Assembly (NCBI GenBank): GCA_910579415.1
Contig: CAJTUY010000039.1
Coordinates: forward strand, 1-18,751
Length of the DNA: 18,751 bases
Direction: 5' to 3'
Origin: an uncultured Clostridia bacterium
Lineage (GTDB): Bacteria > Bacillota > Clostridia > UBA1381
Every line of letters starts with the position of its first letter. Position 1 is the first letter of the stretch. Under the pieces are notes generated by a model. It saw only the letters and a program-made list of their open reading frames with translations, was not told the DNA's origin and did no database searches. Positions 1 to 6,839 of this stretch are shown piece by piece. Made by a program: the position numbers and the translations under genes.

Positions 1-7
1 GCTCGCT

Positions 8-28
8 ACAACTTGTTTCACAAGTTGT
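8..28. repeat. 9-bp inverted repeat at the left edge
   Basis: ACAACTTGT and ACAAGTTGT are perfect inverted copies around a 3-nt loop, just past the stop codon at 34. No T-tract follows on the minus strand within the window, so an intrinsic terminator is not supported. It may be an RNA hairpin between two element genes. Confidence 0.5.
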
Positions 29-33
29 TGACC

Positions 34-609
34 TTACCTTTCCGGCGCATCGCGGTGTGTCATTTTCGGCTGTAAGTCCATAGGCGTCCTGCCATCAAGC
101 GGCTTTATAAAGTCAATACGATTTGCCGCCGCCATTGTCTTATAGTTAAGCTGTCTTTGCCAAGCCTTTGTTGTAGGCGCAAACTTAAAACCGTTCTGCT
201 TCAGCATTGCTCTGTGTTCATCAGACGGCTTTTCCTCAAACATAAGCTGTAAACGGTTATTTGCAAGATTTACAATAGCTTCGCCGCCTGCAAACTGCCA
301 GCCCTTAAACATTGTTTCAGGTCTGTTCTCCAGACGGTCAATGTTCGCCTTAATTCTGCCGATTTTCTCATAATTATCCTTAAAGAATTTTCCCAGATAC
401 GGTGCTGTCTGATAACCGTTCACACGCTCGTCAAGTTTTACCGCTTCCGCATAGTCAATGCCCTCAAAGCCGACTGTTGTACCTTTTTCCTTGTAAAAGT
501 CATTTACTGCCTGCATATATGCGGTGTTGTTTTCAAAATGCGCTAAGTTCTCCTTTAACATATTAACCGCCATAGGGTCGTTTGCGCTGATTATATTGTT
601 GTATGCCAT
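34..609 (-). CDS. conserved ICE protein with a C-terminal W-Q-R-Q-L domain
   Basis: A 191-residue soluble protein with ATG at 609 and a GGAGG ribosome binding site 9 nt upstream. Residues 105-155 hold the recognisable part: an FAGG motif, an ANNRLQLMFEEKPSD segment, and a NGFKFAP...AWQRQL motif at 139-154. From memory this resembles a domain found in large multi-domain plasmid and ICE proteins (DUF3560-like and polyvalent proteins). The N-terminal half, with MQAVNDFYKEKGT and the GYQTAPYL...RIKANI helix, also resembles the spacer that precedes that domain in those proteins. It ends in DAPER, like two other genes here. It follows the ParE terminator with no room for a separate promoter, so it probably depends on read-through. 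Its function is unknown; a DNA-processing or anti-restriction role is only a guess. Confidence 0.75.
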   Translation of the reverse strand: MAYNNIISANDPMAVNMLKENLAHFENNTAYMQAVNDFYKEKGTTVGFEGIDYAEAVKLDERVNGYQTAPYLGKFFKDNYEKIGRIKANIDRLENRPETMFKGWQFAGGEAIVNLANNRLQLMFEEKPSDEHRAMLKQNGFKFAPTTKAWQRQLNYKTMAAANRIDFIKPLDGRTPMDLQPKMTHRDAPER

Positions 610-638
610 AATTTTTTACCTCCATTAAATTTTTGCAT

Positions 639-668
639 AAAAAAATTGCCACCGTTTAATAGTGGCAA
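639..668 (-). terminator. intrinsic terminator after parE-like toxin gene
   Basis: On the minus strand a perfect 7-bp stem (TTGCCAC/GTGGCAA, 9-nt loop) is followed by seven T residues. It starts 14 nt after the toxin stop codon and lies 30 nt before the next start at 609. Confidence 0.9.
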
Positions 669-681
669 CTTTACATTTTGA

Positions 682-1017
682 CTAAAATTCGCTGTTGTCT
701 GTTATCTTATCATCAAAGAGAATACGGATATAATCTCTCGCACCGTAAAGTATGCGTGATATATATACATATTCTTTATCTGTTTTGTAAAATACTATGT
801 ACTTTCCGCTGACCAAATAACGGTAATCAGTCGCTATATTTATTTTAGCGGAAAGAGATGCGCCCATTTCAGGCGAGGTTTCAAGTAAAGTGTAATCATC
901 TATTATTTGATTTATTACTCGGTTAGCGGCAATGGGATTGCTTAAATCATCACTGATGTATGCTTTTATTTCCTGCAAATCACTTATTGCCAATGGGGAT
1001 AATTTTATTTTTGCCAT
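682..1017 (-). CDS. ParE/RelE-family toxin
   Basis: This 111-residue protein has the compact plan of the ParE/RelE toxin superfamily: an N-terminal AISDLQEIKAYISDDL helix, a central hydrophobic helix pair and a C-terminal YRYLVSGKYIVFYK...YISRILYGARDY sheet with the typical closing arginine. ParE members poison DNA gyrase, while RelE members cleave mRNA on the ribosome. The sequence resembles the ParE side more closely (long N-terminal helices, 'RILYGARDY' end), but the target cannot be decided by eye. The ATG at 1017 follows the antitoxin stop by 2 nt, the usual antitoxin-first order. The pair sits between a VirB6-like gene and another element gene, consistent with a stabilisation cassette. 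Confidence 0.88.
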   Translation of the reverse strand: MAKIKLSPLAISDLQEIKAYISDDLSNPIAANRVINQIIDDYTLLETSPEMGASLSAKINIATDYRYLVSGKYIVFYKTDKEYVYISRILYGARDYIRILFDDKITDNSEF

Positions 1018-1019
1018 TA

Positions 1020-1265
1020 TTAAACCCCCAATATTTCCTTTACATCGGCAGCGTCAACCCAACCATCCTTTTTTGCGGCTTGTTCTGCTTCTGACAGCTT
1101 TGACATAAGTTTAATTTTTGCCTGTGTTCTCTCATATTCGTCCATATCAATGATTGCATATCTGCCTCTGCCGTTCTTCGTCAAAAAAACAGGCGAATCA
1201 ATACTAATATCTTTCAAAACATCTGTGTAGTTCCTTAAATCCGAAACAGGTCTTATGTTTGGCAT
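1020..1265 (-). CDS. Phd/YefM-family antitoxin
   Basis: An 81-residue protein whose N-terminus reads as a Phd/YefM DNA-binding fold: IRPVSDLRNYTDVLKDI, then SPVFLTKNGRGRYAIIDMDEYE, a classic signature of that family at residues 5-45. The C-terminal part is charged and probably wraps around and neutralises the toxin encoded 2 nt downstream. The start at 1265 has AAGGAGG seven nt upstream. Family members bind their own promoter together with the toxin, so autoregulation from the promoter at 1307-1335 is expected, although no operator palindrome was clearly seen. Confidence 0.9.
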   Translation of the reverse strand: MPNIRPVSDLRNYTDVLKDISIDSPVFLTKNGRGRYAIIDMDEYERTQAKIKLMSKLSEAEQAAKKDGWVDAADVKEILGV

Positions 1266-1306
1266 AACAATTCCTCCTTGTATTCTTTTATATTTTTGCT
1301 GTAATT

Positions 1307-1335
1307 ATTATACCATAATATCTCACAAAATACAA
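1307..1335 (-). promoter_or_regulatory. promoter of the Phd/ParE cassette
   Basis: Minus strand: a perfect TATAAT -10 (1307-1312) preceded by an extended-10 TG (1314-1315), with a weak TTGTAT -35 (1330-1335) at 17-bp spacing. It lies upstream of the antitoxin and right after the VirB6-like gene stop, giving a leader of roughly 35 nt. Confidence 0.72.
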
Positions 1336-1344
1336 CAGCAAATT

Positions 1345-2184
1345 TTAAGTTCCTAACATTTCTTTAACAATTCTGTCCGCGCCCTTGATAAGTCCGACAA
1401 GCACAAGCATATTGAAAATCACTTCACCGATATATTTCCATATCATTGTTATCGTTGTAATAGATGTATCAATATGGGGCGTACTTGCGCTTGCAAATGC
1501 CGAGAATATTATACAGGCAAGCACGATTACCGCGCCCTCCAAGCATACTCCGACATATGACTTTATAAATGTTCTGCCCATCTGTGATGTACCCTCGCCC
1601 GCAAATGACGAAAGCGGTACAGGGGCAAGTGCTGTATACATATACAACTTGAAAAATCGTCCGTACACGCTCATTATCATAATAAATGACAGCACCGTTA
1701 TAAACAGACTGCCGAGTATTGTAACAAGCCATAACGGGATACTTGCCCAAAAGCCTGCGTCCTCGACTGCGGTTTCAATTGCTGCGGGTAGCGTTACCGC
1801 CGCGCCGCCGATACCACCAAGACTTCCGGCGATTTTTTCTACCACACCGCCGCATATCTTGTATATAACCGTCATAAGGTCAAGCGCGTATGTAATCGCT
1901 ACCTTTGCCGCAACAAAGCGGATAAAGTGTTTCAATGCGTATTCGGGACGCTGAAAATCCCTGAAATTTGCGGTTGATTTGAATATGCTCATAGCAAAAA
2001 AGAGGATAAGCAGGGCGTATCCGATAGCCTGTAATCCTCCGTTTATTGTAGTTACGATACTCCATATTGCACCGCCCTTAAAGTTCTGCGGCGAGGTAGT
2101 TATAAGCGACCATATTTCGGTCATTTTATCATTCCAAGTACCGAACACATTTTCCAAGTTCGCCACTATCCAATTATCTGACAA
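1345..2184 (-). CDS. VirB6/TrbL-like conjugation channel membrane protein
   Basis: This 279-residue protein has about six hydrophobic segments (near residues 42-67, 88-110, 148-173, 177-195, 208-232 and 252-267) and no signal peptide. The layout and the pattern around GRFFKLYMYTALAPVPLSSF and GRTFIKSYVGVCLEGAVI match the VirB6/TrbL-like polytopic protein of Tn1549-type elements, thought to form the inner-membrane channel of the type IV secretion system. The start is TTG at 2184 with GGAGGTG seven nt upstream. A strong terminator ends only about 20 nt before this start and no promoter is visible in between, so expression would need read-through or an internal promoter. In related elements this gene directly follows maff2; here a HipA-like gene separates them. 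Confidence 0.85.
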   Translation of the reverse strand: MSDNWIVANLENVFGTWNDKMTEIWSLITTSPQNFKGGAIWSIVTTINGGLQAIGYALLILFFAMSIFKSTANFRDFQRPEYALKHFIRFVAAKVAITYALDLMTVIYKICGGVVEKIAGSLGGIGGAAVTLPAAIETAVEDAGFWASIPLWLVTILGSLFITVLSFIMIMSVYGRFFKLYMYTALAPVPLSSFAGEGTSQMGRTFIKSYVGVCLEGAVIVLACIIFSAFASASTPHIDTSITTITMIWKYIGEVIFNMLVLVGLIKGADRIVKEMLGT

Positions 2185-2204
2185 TAGTTTTCACCTCCGT
2201 ATGC

Positions 2205-2241
2205 AAAAAGAGCAACCAATCTAACAAGATTGATTGCTCTT
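2205..2241 (-). terminator. intrinsic terminator after the HipA-like gene
   Basis: Minus strand: a 14-bp stem (AAGAGCAATCAATC/GATTGGTTGCTCTT, one G-U pair, 6-nt loop) runs into a T-tract. It lies between the HipA-like stop and the VirB6-like start. Confidence 0.9.
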
Positions 2242-2256
2242 ATGCCAATTTTCTAT

Positions 2257-3432
2257 TTATCTTTCCGGCTCGTTTTTCTGTCTTTTCTTTTCTCTTGAAA
2301 TATCAAGAAGCTGTACCACTCGTTTTTGTATATGCTCCTCAAGCACGGTAATTCTCCATTCAGGGAGATTTATACTTGAATGACGCTTGAATTTGAAATC
2401 TATCAGCCGCCTTAATTGCGCTGTCTGAGTCTTTCCCATAACCTCCGCGCATACGTCCTCAAACGATACTCCGTATGGAGTGCTACGCGTTTTAGCATAG
2501 CTGTCCAAATTTTCAAAATCTTCCTTTGTCGCAAAGTTAAACAGCGATAATCCGTTATCGAATATCGGAGCAGGCGCGGTTATCTTTCCGCTTCTGTTAT
2601 CACGAAGCACACCGAAGTTTCCGAAGTGTCTGTCCTCGTTATATATTACAGCGTCAAATACAAGCATACTCTTTATCTGTTCAAGATAATCCTTGCCGAG
2701 CTTGCCGTAATATTCAAGGCAAGCCTTTAAGCCGCCATCTCTTACAAGCCGTCCTATCGGAATGTATGATGTATCTATATCCGTAAACAGTTTGCATTTT
2801 GAGGCAAGAATACCTTTCCAATTTTCAAGGTCATAATGCACCGCGTTAAGTCCCATAGCTTCCGCTATCTGACACGCATAGTATTCACTGTACGGCTCGT
2901 TACCCGTATTTGACGCGCCTGTTGTGCCGCCTTTATACAGATAAATACCGTCGTTTTCAATAAACCGCCAGCCTTTGGGGAGCATACCATTTGTTGTGAG
3001 TTCGGGCGAGGTAGTAAATGCTTCGTTGCTGTGTCCTACGCCTGTATATGCAACAAGAGATAATATTTCGGAAAATTTATTCTCATACAGGTTATACTGC
3101 TCATATGTTCCGTCAAAGCCCTGCGGCACTACCCAATAGCTGTCGTTTAACGATAAGCCTTTGCAAACGTCAATAATGCCCTGTGTATCATTTGCCGATA
3201 AACCGAGCGTTTTCAAGATTTCATTTACAAACATACGGTTTTTCGGGATTACGCGCTTTTCAAGCCATTTCAAAATGCCCTGCGGTGTAATATTCAGGTC
3301 AAGCGGAAATAACTGTTTTTTATTGTCTGCAACTGATATTATTTCAGCAGAAAGTCCCTCCAAACCGCGTTTTTCAAGAGAAAAGGTGATAAGTGTATCG
3401 TTGTATATTCTTAATTCGTAATTCTGCAACAT
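2257..3432 (-). CDS. HipA-like Ser/Thr kinase-fold protein
   Basis: A 391-residue protein with the catalytic core of HipA-type kinases. A glycine-rich loop region (YLYKGGTTGASNTG, 164-177) is followed by an EYY...EAMGLNAV helix, the catalytic-loop motif NEDRHFGNFG (265-274; Asp267 and Asn272) and a metal-binding DFG equivalent FDNG (291-294; Asp292). HipA kinases phosphorylate substrates such as glutamyl-tRNA synthetase and can cause growth arrest; the substrate here is unknown. The first ~150 residues do not resemble the canonical HipA N-terminal subdomain, and no HipB-like repressor gene is adjacent, so toxin status is not established. The gene has its own strong promoter and terminator and interrupts the maff2-virB6 pair. 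It ends in QKNEPER, shared with the DUF3848 gene. ATG at 3432 with AGGTGAT upstream. Confidence 0.82.
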   Translation of the reverse strand: MLQNYELRIYNDTLITFSLEKRGLEGLSAEIISVADNKKQLFPLDLNITPQGILKWLEKRVIPKNRMFVNEILKTLGLSANDTQGIIDVCKGLSLNDSYWVVPQGFDGTYEQYNLYENKFSEILSLVAYTGVGHSNEAFTTSPELTTNGMLPKGWRFIENDGIYLYKGGTTGASNTGNEPYSEYYACQIAEAMGLNAVHYDLENWKGILASKCKLFTDIDTSYIPIGRLVRDGGLKACLEYYGKLGKDYLEQIKSMLVFDAVIYNEDRHFGNFGVLRDNRSGKITAPAPIFDNGLSLFNFATKEDFENLDSYAKTRSTPYGVSFEDVCAEVMGKTQTAQLRRLIDFKFKRHSSINLPEWRITVLEEHIQKRVVQLLDISREKKRQKNEPER

Positions 3433-3463
3433 AATATCACCTGCTTTCCTTTAATATGCCTTT

Positions 3464-3492
3464 ATTCTATCAAAACAAGAGTGAAAAGTCAA
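3464..3492 (-). promoter_or_regulatory. promoter of the HipA-like gene
   Basis: Minus strand: TTGACT -35 (3487-3492), 17-bp spacer, TAGAAT -10 (3464-3469) with TG one base upstream of the -10. Both boxes are five of six to consensus. It lies between the maff2 stop and the HipA-like start with a ~25-nt leader. Confidence 0.8.
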
Positions 3493-3505
3493 GGTATTAC
3501 GCGGT

Positions 3506-3826
3506 TTACAGTATAAGGTCAAGAATATCCTTTGCAAATGCGATAATAACACCGCCGAAGAATGTCAAAAAGCCGTTTGCTCTCTGTGATGCGTCGTGAG
3601 ATTTCAGCGACAGACCGATTTGTACGATACCAAAACCGAGTAAAATCATTCCGATTGCCTTGATTGCCGAGAATATGAATGTTGACAGTCCGTTAATCGC
3701 CGCAAGCGGGTCATCTGCAAATACGGGTGTTGCGAATGACAGCATAAGCAGTATTGTCATCAGCGCGTATTTTGTAATACGCAAGCCCTTTTTTGATTTC
3801 TCAATTTTTTTCATTGTCTTTTTCAT
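3506..3826 (-). CDS. Maff2-family small membrane protein of the transfer system
   Basis: A 106-residue protein with a lysine-rich N-terminus, a hydrophobic signal-like segment ending in TPVFA-DDP, and two further membrane helices around FSAIKAIGMILLGFGIVQIG and GFLTFFGGVIIAFAKDILDL. This is the Maff2 family, always found next to virD4 in Tn1549-like elements. Size and topology resemble VirB2/TrbC pilin-like subunits, but that role is inferred. The ATG at 3826 is chosen because GGAGG at 3839-3843 would lie inside the gene if the in-frame TTG at 3850 were used; the 12-nt spacing is slightly long. The start overlaps the 3' end of virD4, indicating translational coupling. Confidence 0.85.
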   Translation of the reverse strand: MKKTMKKIEKSKKGLRITKYALMTILLMLSFATPVFADDPLAAINGLSTFIFSAIKAIGMILLGFGIVQIGLSLKSHDASQRANGFLTFFGGVIIAFAKDILDLIL

Positions 3827-5582
3827 TTCTGTTTTCGTCCTCCAATTCAATATACTTTAAGTTGTTAATATCCGATACGCTTATATCGTCTATCAGATAT
3901 TTATTGTCTTTGCTGTGTTTGTACGGGGTTGCACCTCCGTCCTCCGTCAGCTTAATGTTCGGGTGGGATAGTATGTCAAACTTCTTATCCATTATAGGCT
4001 TTTCGCCGCGAATAAAAATAAGGGCGTTTGAGTTATCCAACAGACGTACCTCGTCCAATGTCAATAACTCACGCCCTGCGTTCTGATAATTTGTATTGCT
4101 GCTTCCGTTCCGTCCTTTTGTAATTCCGCGCGTCCGTGTATCGATTGTTTCCTTGCCGAGCATTTTTGAGATGTATTCGTGCGTACTCTGCTCATTACCG
4201 CCGAGATATAAAAAAGTGTCGCAGTTTCCTACGACACTTTCCCAACTATCCTTAAATAAAGCCTTTAACTGCGCCATATTCTGAATGATGATTGATACAG
4301 ATATTCGGCGCGAGCGCATAGTCGCAAGTACCCGTTCAAAGTTATCGGGCAATGCCACATTAGCGAACTCGTCCATTACAAAATGTACGGGTATGGGCAG
4401 CTCTCCGCCGTGTTTGTGGTCTGCTCTGTAATACAATTCCTGAAATGCCTGAGTATAAAGCATACCGACAAGATAGTTAAATGAATTGTCATTGTCGGGT
4501 ATTACGCAAAATACGGCTTTTTTCCTTTCGCCAAGAGTGCCTATATCAAGATTATCATATGAGGTCATCTTTGCAATTTCGGGTAGATTAAAAGCCGCAA
4601 GCCTTACCGCTGCGGAAATAAGTATCGACTTCGCGGTTTTGCCTGACGCTTGCTTAAATATTTTCCATTGCTTTACCGCAATATGTTCGGGGTATCTTTC
4701 TTCAAGCGCTTCAAACAGTATATCTACGGGGGATTGGAATGTTTCGTCCTCCTCCATAGCAGCCGCATTTTCAATCAAGAACATCATTGTTTCAAAATTC
4801 TGTTCCTCCGGCGGCGCTTCGTGCAGAAGATAAAGCATTAACGCTGTGTCAAGCGCGATTTCGCTCTTTTCCCAAAACGGGTCTGACTGCTGCGCGTTCT
4901 TTGGTGTGGTATTCTGTATCAGGTTTGATATTAGCTTTACTACATCTTCATCAGTGCGGATATATGTAAATGGATTGTATCCATCTGAATCCGACGGATT
5001 GATAAGATTAAACACCTTAACATCATATCCGCGTTGCAGCAATAGCGGCGCTGTCGCTCTTAACATTTCGCCCTTCGGGTCGGCTATAACGAATGAGGTG
5101 TTGCACTGCATAATGTTCGGCTTCGCATAAAAGCGCGTTTTTCCTGCGCCACTGCCTCCGACTATAAGCACGTTTAGATTTCGTCTGTGACTTTTTGCAT
5201 TTAGGCTTAGTGCCAAGCTCTGCGACAATATGAGATTTTTTAATTTGTGCTTTCTGTCTGTGTATTTCCTTGCAATGCTCGAAACATTACCCCATTTAGC
5301 CGAGCCGTGTTCTTCGCCCGGTCTGCGGTTTTCGCTTGAAGTGAAATATATACCCACACCGCAAGCGTAGAGAAACAAAAAAACGAATATGGCTTTTAGG
5401 CTATACTCGTTTAGATGTAAATAGAACGGTTGATTAAGGCTTGCAGTCAAAAGCGGAAGCATATCAAACAGTTTTAATTCCGTACTGTAACACATAGCTA
5501 CCTTTAACGCAAGCCATATCACAACAGGGATAAGCAGTACAAACATAATTATCATATTCTTTCTGCTGTCTTGTCTGTTCAA
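3801..5582 (-). CDS. VirD4/TraG-type type IV coupling protein (ATPase)
   Basis: A 593-residue protein that links the relaxosome to the secretion channel and drives DNA transfer. Two N-terminal membrane helices (about 10-30 and 62-80) anchor it. Walker A is GGSGAGKT (142-149), followed by FVIADPKGEML, and Walker B is HFVMDE (400-405) with the DEFANVALPDNFERVLATMRSR segment typical of TraG/VirD4. Length is normal for the Tn1549 group. The start is TTG at 5582 with GAGGTG upstream; in-frame TGA and TAG codons lie between them, so the gene cannot extend. The start overlaps the stop of a 28-codon ORF in a TTGA. In related elements a PcfB gene lies directly upstream; here 6.4 kb of cargo separates them. 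Confidence 0.95.
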   Translation of the reverse strand: MNRQDSRKNMIIMFVLLIPVVIWLALKVAMCYSTELKLFDMLPLLTASLNQPFYLHLNEYSLKAIFVFLFLYACGVGIYFTSSENRRPGEEHGSAKWGNVSSIARKYTDRKHKLKNLILSQSLALSLNAKSHRRNLNVLIVGGSGAGKTRFYAKPNIMQCNTSFVIADPKGEMLRATAPLLLQRGYDVKVFNLINPSDSDGYNPFTYIRTDEDVVKLISNLIQNTTPKNAQQSDPFWEKSEIALDTALMLYLLHEAPPEEQNFETMMFLIENAAAMEEDETFQSPVDILFEALEERYPEHIAVKQWKIFKQASGKTAKSILISAAVRLAAFNLPEIAKMTSYDNLDIGTLGERKKAVFCVIPDNDNSFNYLVGMLYTQAFQELYYRADHKHGGELPIPVHFVMDEFANVALPDNFERVLATMRSRRISVSIIIQNMAQLKALFKDSWESVVGNCDTFLYLGGNEQSTHEYISKMLGKETIDTRTRGITKGRNGSSNTNYQNAGRELLTLDEVRLLDNSNALIFIRGEKPIMDKKFDILSHPNIKLTEDGGATPYKHSKDNKYLIDDISVSDINNLKYIELEDENRNEKDNEKN

Positions 5583-5665
5583 CTGCTATCACACCTCGGT
5601 TGCATAGGCGAGCAGCAAGCGTTATCATCGCTTGCGACCAGCCATTTCTGTGTAAAAAATTTCAT
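5579..5665 (-). CDS. 28-codon leader ORF coupled to virD4
   Basis: The ATG at 5665 has AAGGAG nine nt upstream. The peptide starts MKFFTQKWLVASDDNACCSP and ends with TGA sharing four bases (TTGA) with the TTG start of virD4. It resembles no family I know. A hairpin (5615-5635) lies inside it. It may be a true leader peptide that feeds ribosomes onto the weak TTG start, or the remnant of a gene cut when the cargo arrived. Confidence 0.55.
   Translation of the reverse strand: MKFFTQKWLVASDDNACCSPMQPRCDSS
5615..5635. promoter_or_regulatory. hairpin inside the virD4 leader ORF
   Basis: GCAAGCG and CGCTTGC are perfect 7-bp inverted copies around a 7-nt loop. There is no T-tract. It is placed to affect translation of the leader ORF or the coupled virD4 start about 33 nt downstream. 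Confidence 0.45.
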
Positions 5666-5686
5666 TGAAATCAACTCCTTACAAAC

Positions 5687-5723
5687 AAAAAAACGGCTGT
5701 TTATTTTTATGTAAACAACCGTT
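5687..5723 (-). terminator. intrinsic terminator closing the cargo block
   Basis: Minus strand: a 12-bp stem (AACGGTTGTTTA/TAAACAGCCGTT, one G-U pair, 8-nt loop) followed by seven T residues. It begins in the stop codon of the 51-codon reading frame and ends 22 nt before the virD4 leader ORF. Confidence 0.92.
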
Positions 5724-5877
5724 ATTTATCTAATATTTTTTCTTTTAATTGTTTTATCTTTTCCGTATCTACAAAGTGTGTTGCATATTGTTTTTCAATA
5801 TCAGAATTGCCGCTTTTAGAAAATCGCAAAGATATAACAGGTTTGTGTCCCTGTCCATTTTTCTTTTTTACACCCAT
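5722..5877 (-). CDS. 51-residue C-terminal frame of a probably frameshifted conserved protein
   Basis: Reads MGVKKKNGQGHKP, then ISLRFSKSGNSDIEKQYATHFVD and a lysine-rich end. Its ATG overlaps the stop of the preceding frame by 10 nt with only the weak upstream GTG/GAG context as a ribosome site. In hypothetical clostridial proteins that I recall, a YKQWG motif is followed directly by an RFSKSG...YATHFV motif within one chain. One extra G in the GGG run at 5873-5875 would fuse the two frames as ...YKQWGVKKK. I therefore read this as the displaced C-terminus of 5868-6149, though a coupled small gene remains possible. Confidence 0.6.
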   Translation of the reverse strand: MGVKKKNGQGHKPVISLRFSKSGNSDIEKQYATHFVDTEKIKQLKEKILDK

Positions 5878-6149
5878 TGTTTATAAAAGCAGAATGATGA
5901 TTTCCAACCATTTCCTGCTACATATGTCCGCATTTCGTACAATGCAAACGATAGTGTTTTAAGGTTACCGTTACAGCGCTTTTCAAGATACGGAATTTTA
6001 CCGAAACGCCAATCATCATATACTTTCCTTGATATGATACCGCAGTCCATAAGAGTGTCTACAGGCGTTGCATAACCGCGCCTGTTTCTTTGCTGATACA
6101 TAGAATTATGTATAGCCCTACTCAATTCTTGTCTGTTAATTATTATCAC
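5868..6149 (-). CDS. conserved hypothetical protein, N-terminal frame (probable frameshift)
   Basis: A 93-residue frame that starts at GTG (6149) 6 nt after the ToxN-like stop, with AAAGGG just upstream. The core, GYATPVDTLMDCGIISRKVYDDWRFG then KIPYLEKRCNGNLKTLSFAL, resembles a conserved hypothetical family of clostridial genomes in which a DYxxWRFGxVPYLE motif precedes a helix and a YKQWG motif. Here the frame ends at KQWV-stop, and the rest of the family's sequence continues in the next frame at 5877-5722. It is likely co-transcribed with the toxin from the toxI promoter by read-through and is the last gene before a terminator. Its function is unknown, and no catalytic motif was seen. Confidence 0.65.
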   Translation of the reverse strand: MIIINRQELSRAIHNSMYQQRNRRGYATPVDTLMDCGIISRKVYDDWRFGKIPYLEKRCNGNLKTLSFALYEMRTYVAGNGWKSSFCFYKQWV

Positions 6150-6155
6150 CCTTTA

Positions 6156-6641
6156 TCATTTATACCGTTTCGCTGCTGTTTCCAATGCTATAAAATCATT
6201 ACATCTTTTTGCGAGAGAGGTTTTATTTCCGTTTTGAATTTTGTGTTTATACACATTCAACGCATTTTTTCGGATTTTTTCCTGTATGGATTTTATAAAA
6301 CGATATTCTGAACGAAGTAAATTGCGATAGCTCAGATTGCACTCCTTATTTATATCAATATACTTACATTGATTATATGGTACGGGAAACATATTATTAA
6401 GGTTTATTACCGCATAAGTCTTTACTTTTATAAAGTCAAGGCTTTCCTGCATTTTCTTATGCTTATTCTTGAAAGAAGATAGCGGAGCAAAATAATCAAT
6501 ATCATTAATATGTAATATAACGCCTATGTATTTACGTTCATTGTCCTGCCCCTTTTTCTTATTGTGAAATAAGTGCGGCGCATATGGCAGCAAATAATTT
6601 ATGTATTTGCTGTTTACTTCATAAAATTTTATATTATCCAT
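6156..6641 (-). CDS. type III toxin, ToxN/AbiQ-family endoribonuclease
   Basis: A 161-residue protein matching the ToxN/AbiQ/CptN fold family of RNA-cleaving toxins. Evidence: the N-terminal IKFYEVNSKYINYL (4-17), the KYIGVILHINDIDYFAPLSS barrel segment (37-56) with the S-S-x-K pattern (Ser55, Ser56, Lys58) that matches the T-S-x-K active site region of ToxN, and YAVINLNNMFPVP followed by the C-terminal helices with YRNLLRSEYRFIKS. The family usually has 160-200 residues. It cuts A-rich RNA and is held inactive by a repeated pseudoknot RNA encoded just upstream, and both parts are present here. The ATG at 6641 has GGGGAG eight nt upstream; an in-frame TTG at 6674 lies inside the terminator and is rejected. 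Known relatives act in phage abortive infection and plasmid maintenance. The exact subfamily (ToxIN, CptIN, TenpIN) is not decided. Confidence 0.88.
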   Translation of the reverse strand: MDNIKFYEVNSKYINYLLPYAPHLFHNKKKGQDNERKYIGVILHINDIDYFAPLSSFKNKHKKMQESLDFIKVKTYAVINLNNMFPVPYNQCKYIDINKECNLSYRNLLRSEYRFIKSIQEKIRKNALNVYKHKIQNGNKTSLAKRCNDFIALETAAKRYK

Positions 6642-6657
6642 ATATAATACTCCCCAT

Positions 6658-6688
6658 AAAACGAACAAGGGCAAGCCTACGCTTGCCC
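6658..6688 (-). terminator. attenuating terminator between antitoxin RNA and toxin
   Basis: Minus strand: an 8-bp perfect stem GGGCAAGC/GCTTGCCC with a GTAG loop, followed by a broken T-tract (TTGTTCGTTTT). A leaky terminator between the RNA repeats and the nuclease gene is the standard arrangement of type III systems and sets the excess of antitoxin RNA over toxin mRNA. Confidence 0.88.
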
Positions 6689-6700
6689 CCGCTGTTACGC

Positions 6701-6807
6701 TCGCATTTTTGAGCAGCGAAACGCTCGCTTATAACTTTCTTGATTAGAGCCAAGAGAAGCTCACTTAATAACTTTCTCATTTTAGGGCTGAGATACACCC
6801 GCTGTTA
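6701..6807 (-). repeat. three degenerate ~37-nt tandem antitoxin repeats
   Basis: Units at 6775-6807 (33 nt), 6738-6774 (37 nt) and 6701-6737 (37 nt). Units 2 and 3 both start with AAGTTAT. Unit 1 starts with TAACAGCGGG, and that same sequence reappears just after unit 3 at the entry to the terminator, as if a fourth unit were truncated there. Confidence 0.82.
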
Positions 6808-6833
6808 GTATGTGTAATTACATACTTTTTACT
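6701..6833 (-). ncRNA. type III antitoxin RNA (ToxI-like), three pseudoknot repeats
   Basis: Transcribed toward the toxin from a strong promoter at 6840-6868 (predicted start about 6833). It begins with a 7-bp hairpin (AGTATGT/ACATACT, 6807-6826), then three ~33-37-nt units (6807-6775, 6774-6738, 6737-6701), then the attenuator. Each unit forms the same H-type pseudoknot with different bases: unit 1 GGGT/GCCC and TCTCA/TGAGA; unit 2 GAGC/GCTC and TCTTG/CAAGA; unit 3 GAGC/GCTC and TCGC/GCGA. In each the 5' strand of stem 2 lies in the loop of stem 1. The unit junctions 1/2 and 2/3 both read GAAAGTTAT, a plausible A-rich nuclease cut site. No protein is encoded. Confidence 0.85.
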
Positions 6834-6839
6834 ATAATT

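Noticed and set aside
1385..1954. 189-codon plus-strand ORF opposite the virB6-like gene
   Set aside because: It is antisense to a well supported membrane protein, has no convincing ribosome site, and its composition is that of a shadow frame.
3827..3850. Maff2 start at TTG 3850
   Set aside because: The only good ribosome site (GGAGG, 3839-3843) would be inside the gene; ATG 3826 also gives a normal signal-like N-terminus.
5615..5635. Hairpin read as a terminator before virD4
   Set aside because: No T-tract follows; it lies inside a short ORF and is better seen as a possible translational element.
6642..6674. TTG at 6674 as start of the ToxN-like protein
   Set aside because: It lies within the terminator hairpin; the ATG at 6641 has a good ribosome site and gives the family's N-terminus.
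6701..6807. Short repeats that could be a CRISPR remnant
   Set aside because: Units are tandem with no spacers, they form pseudoknots, and they sit between a promoter and a ToxN-like gene.
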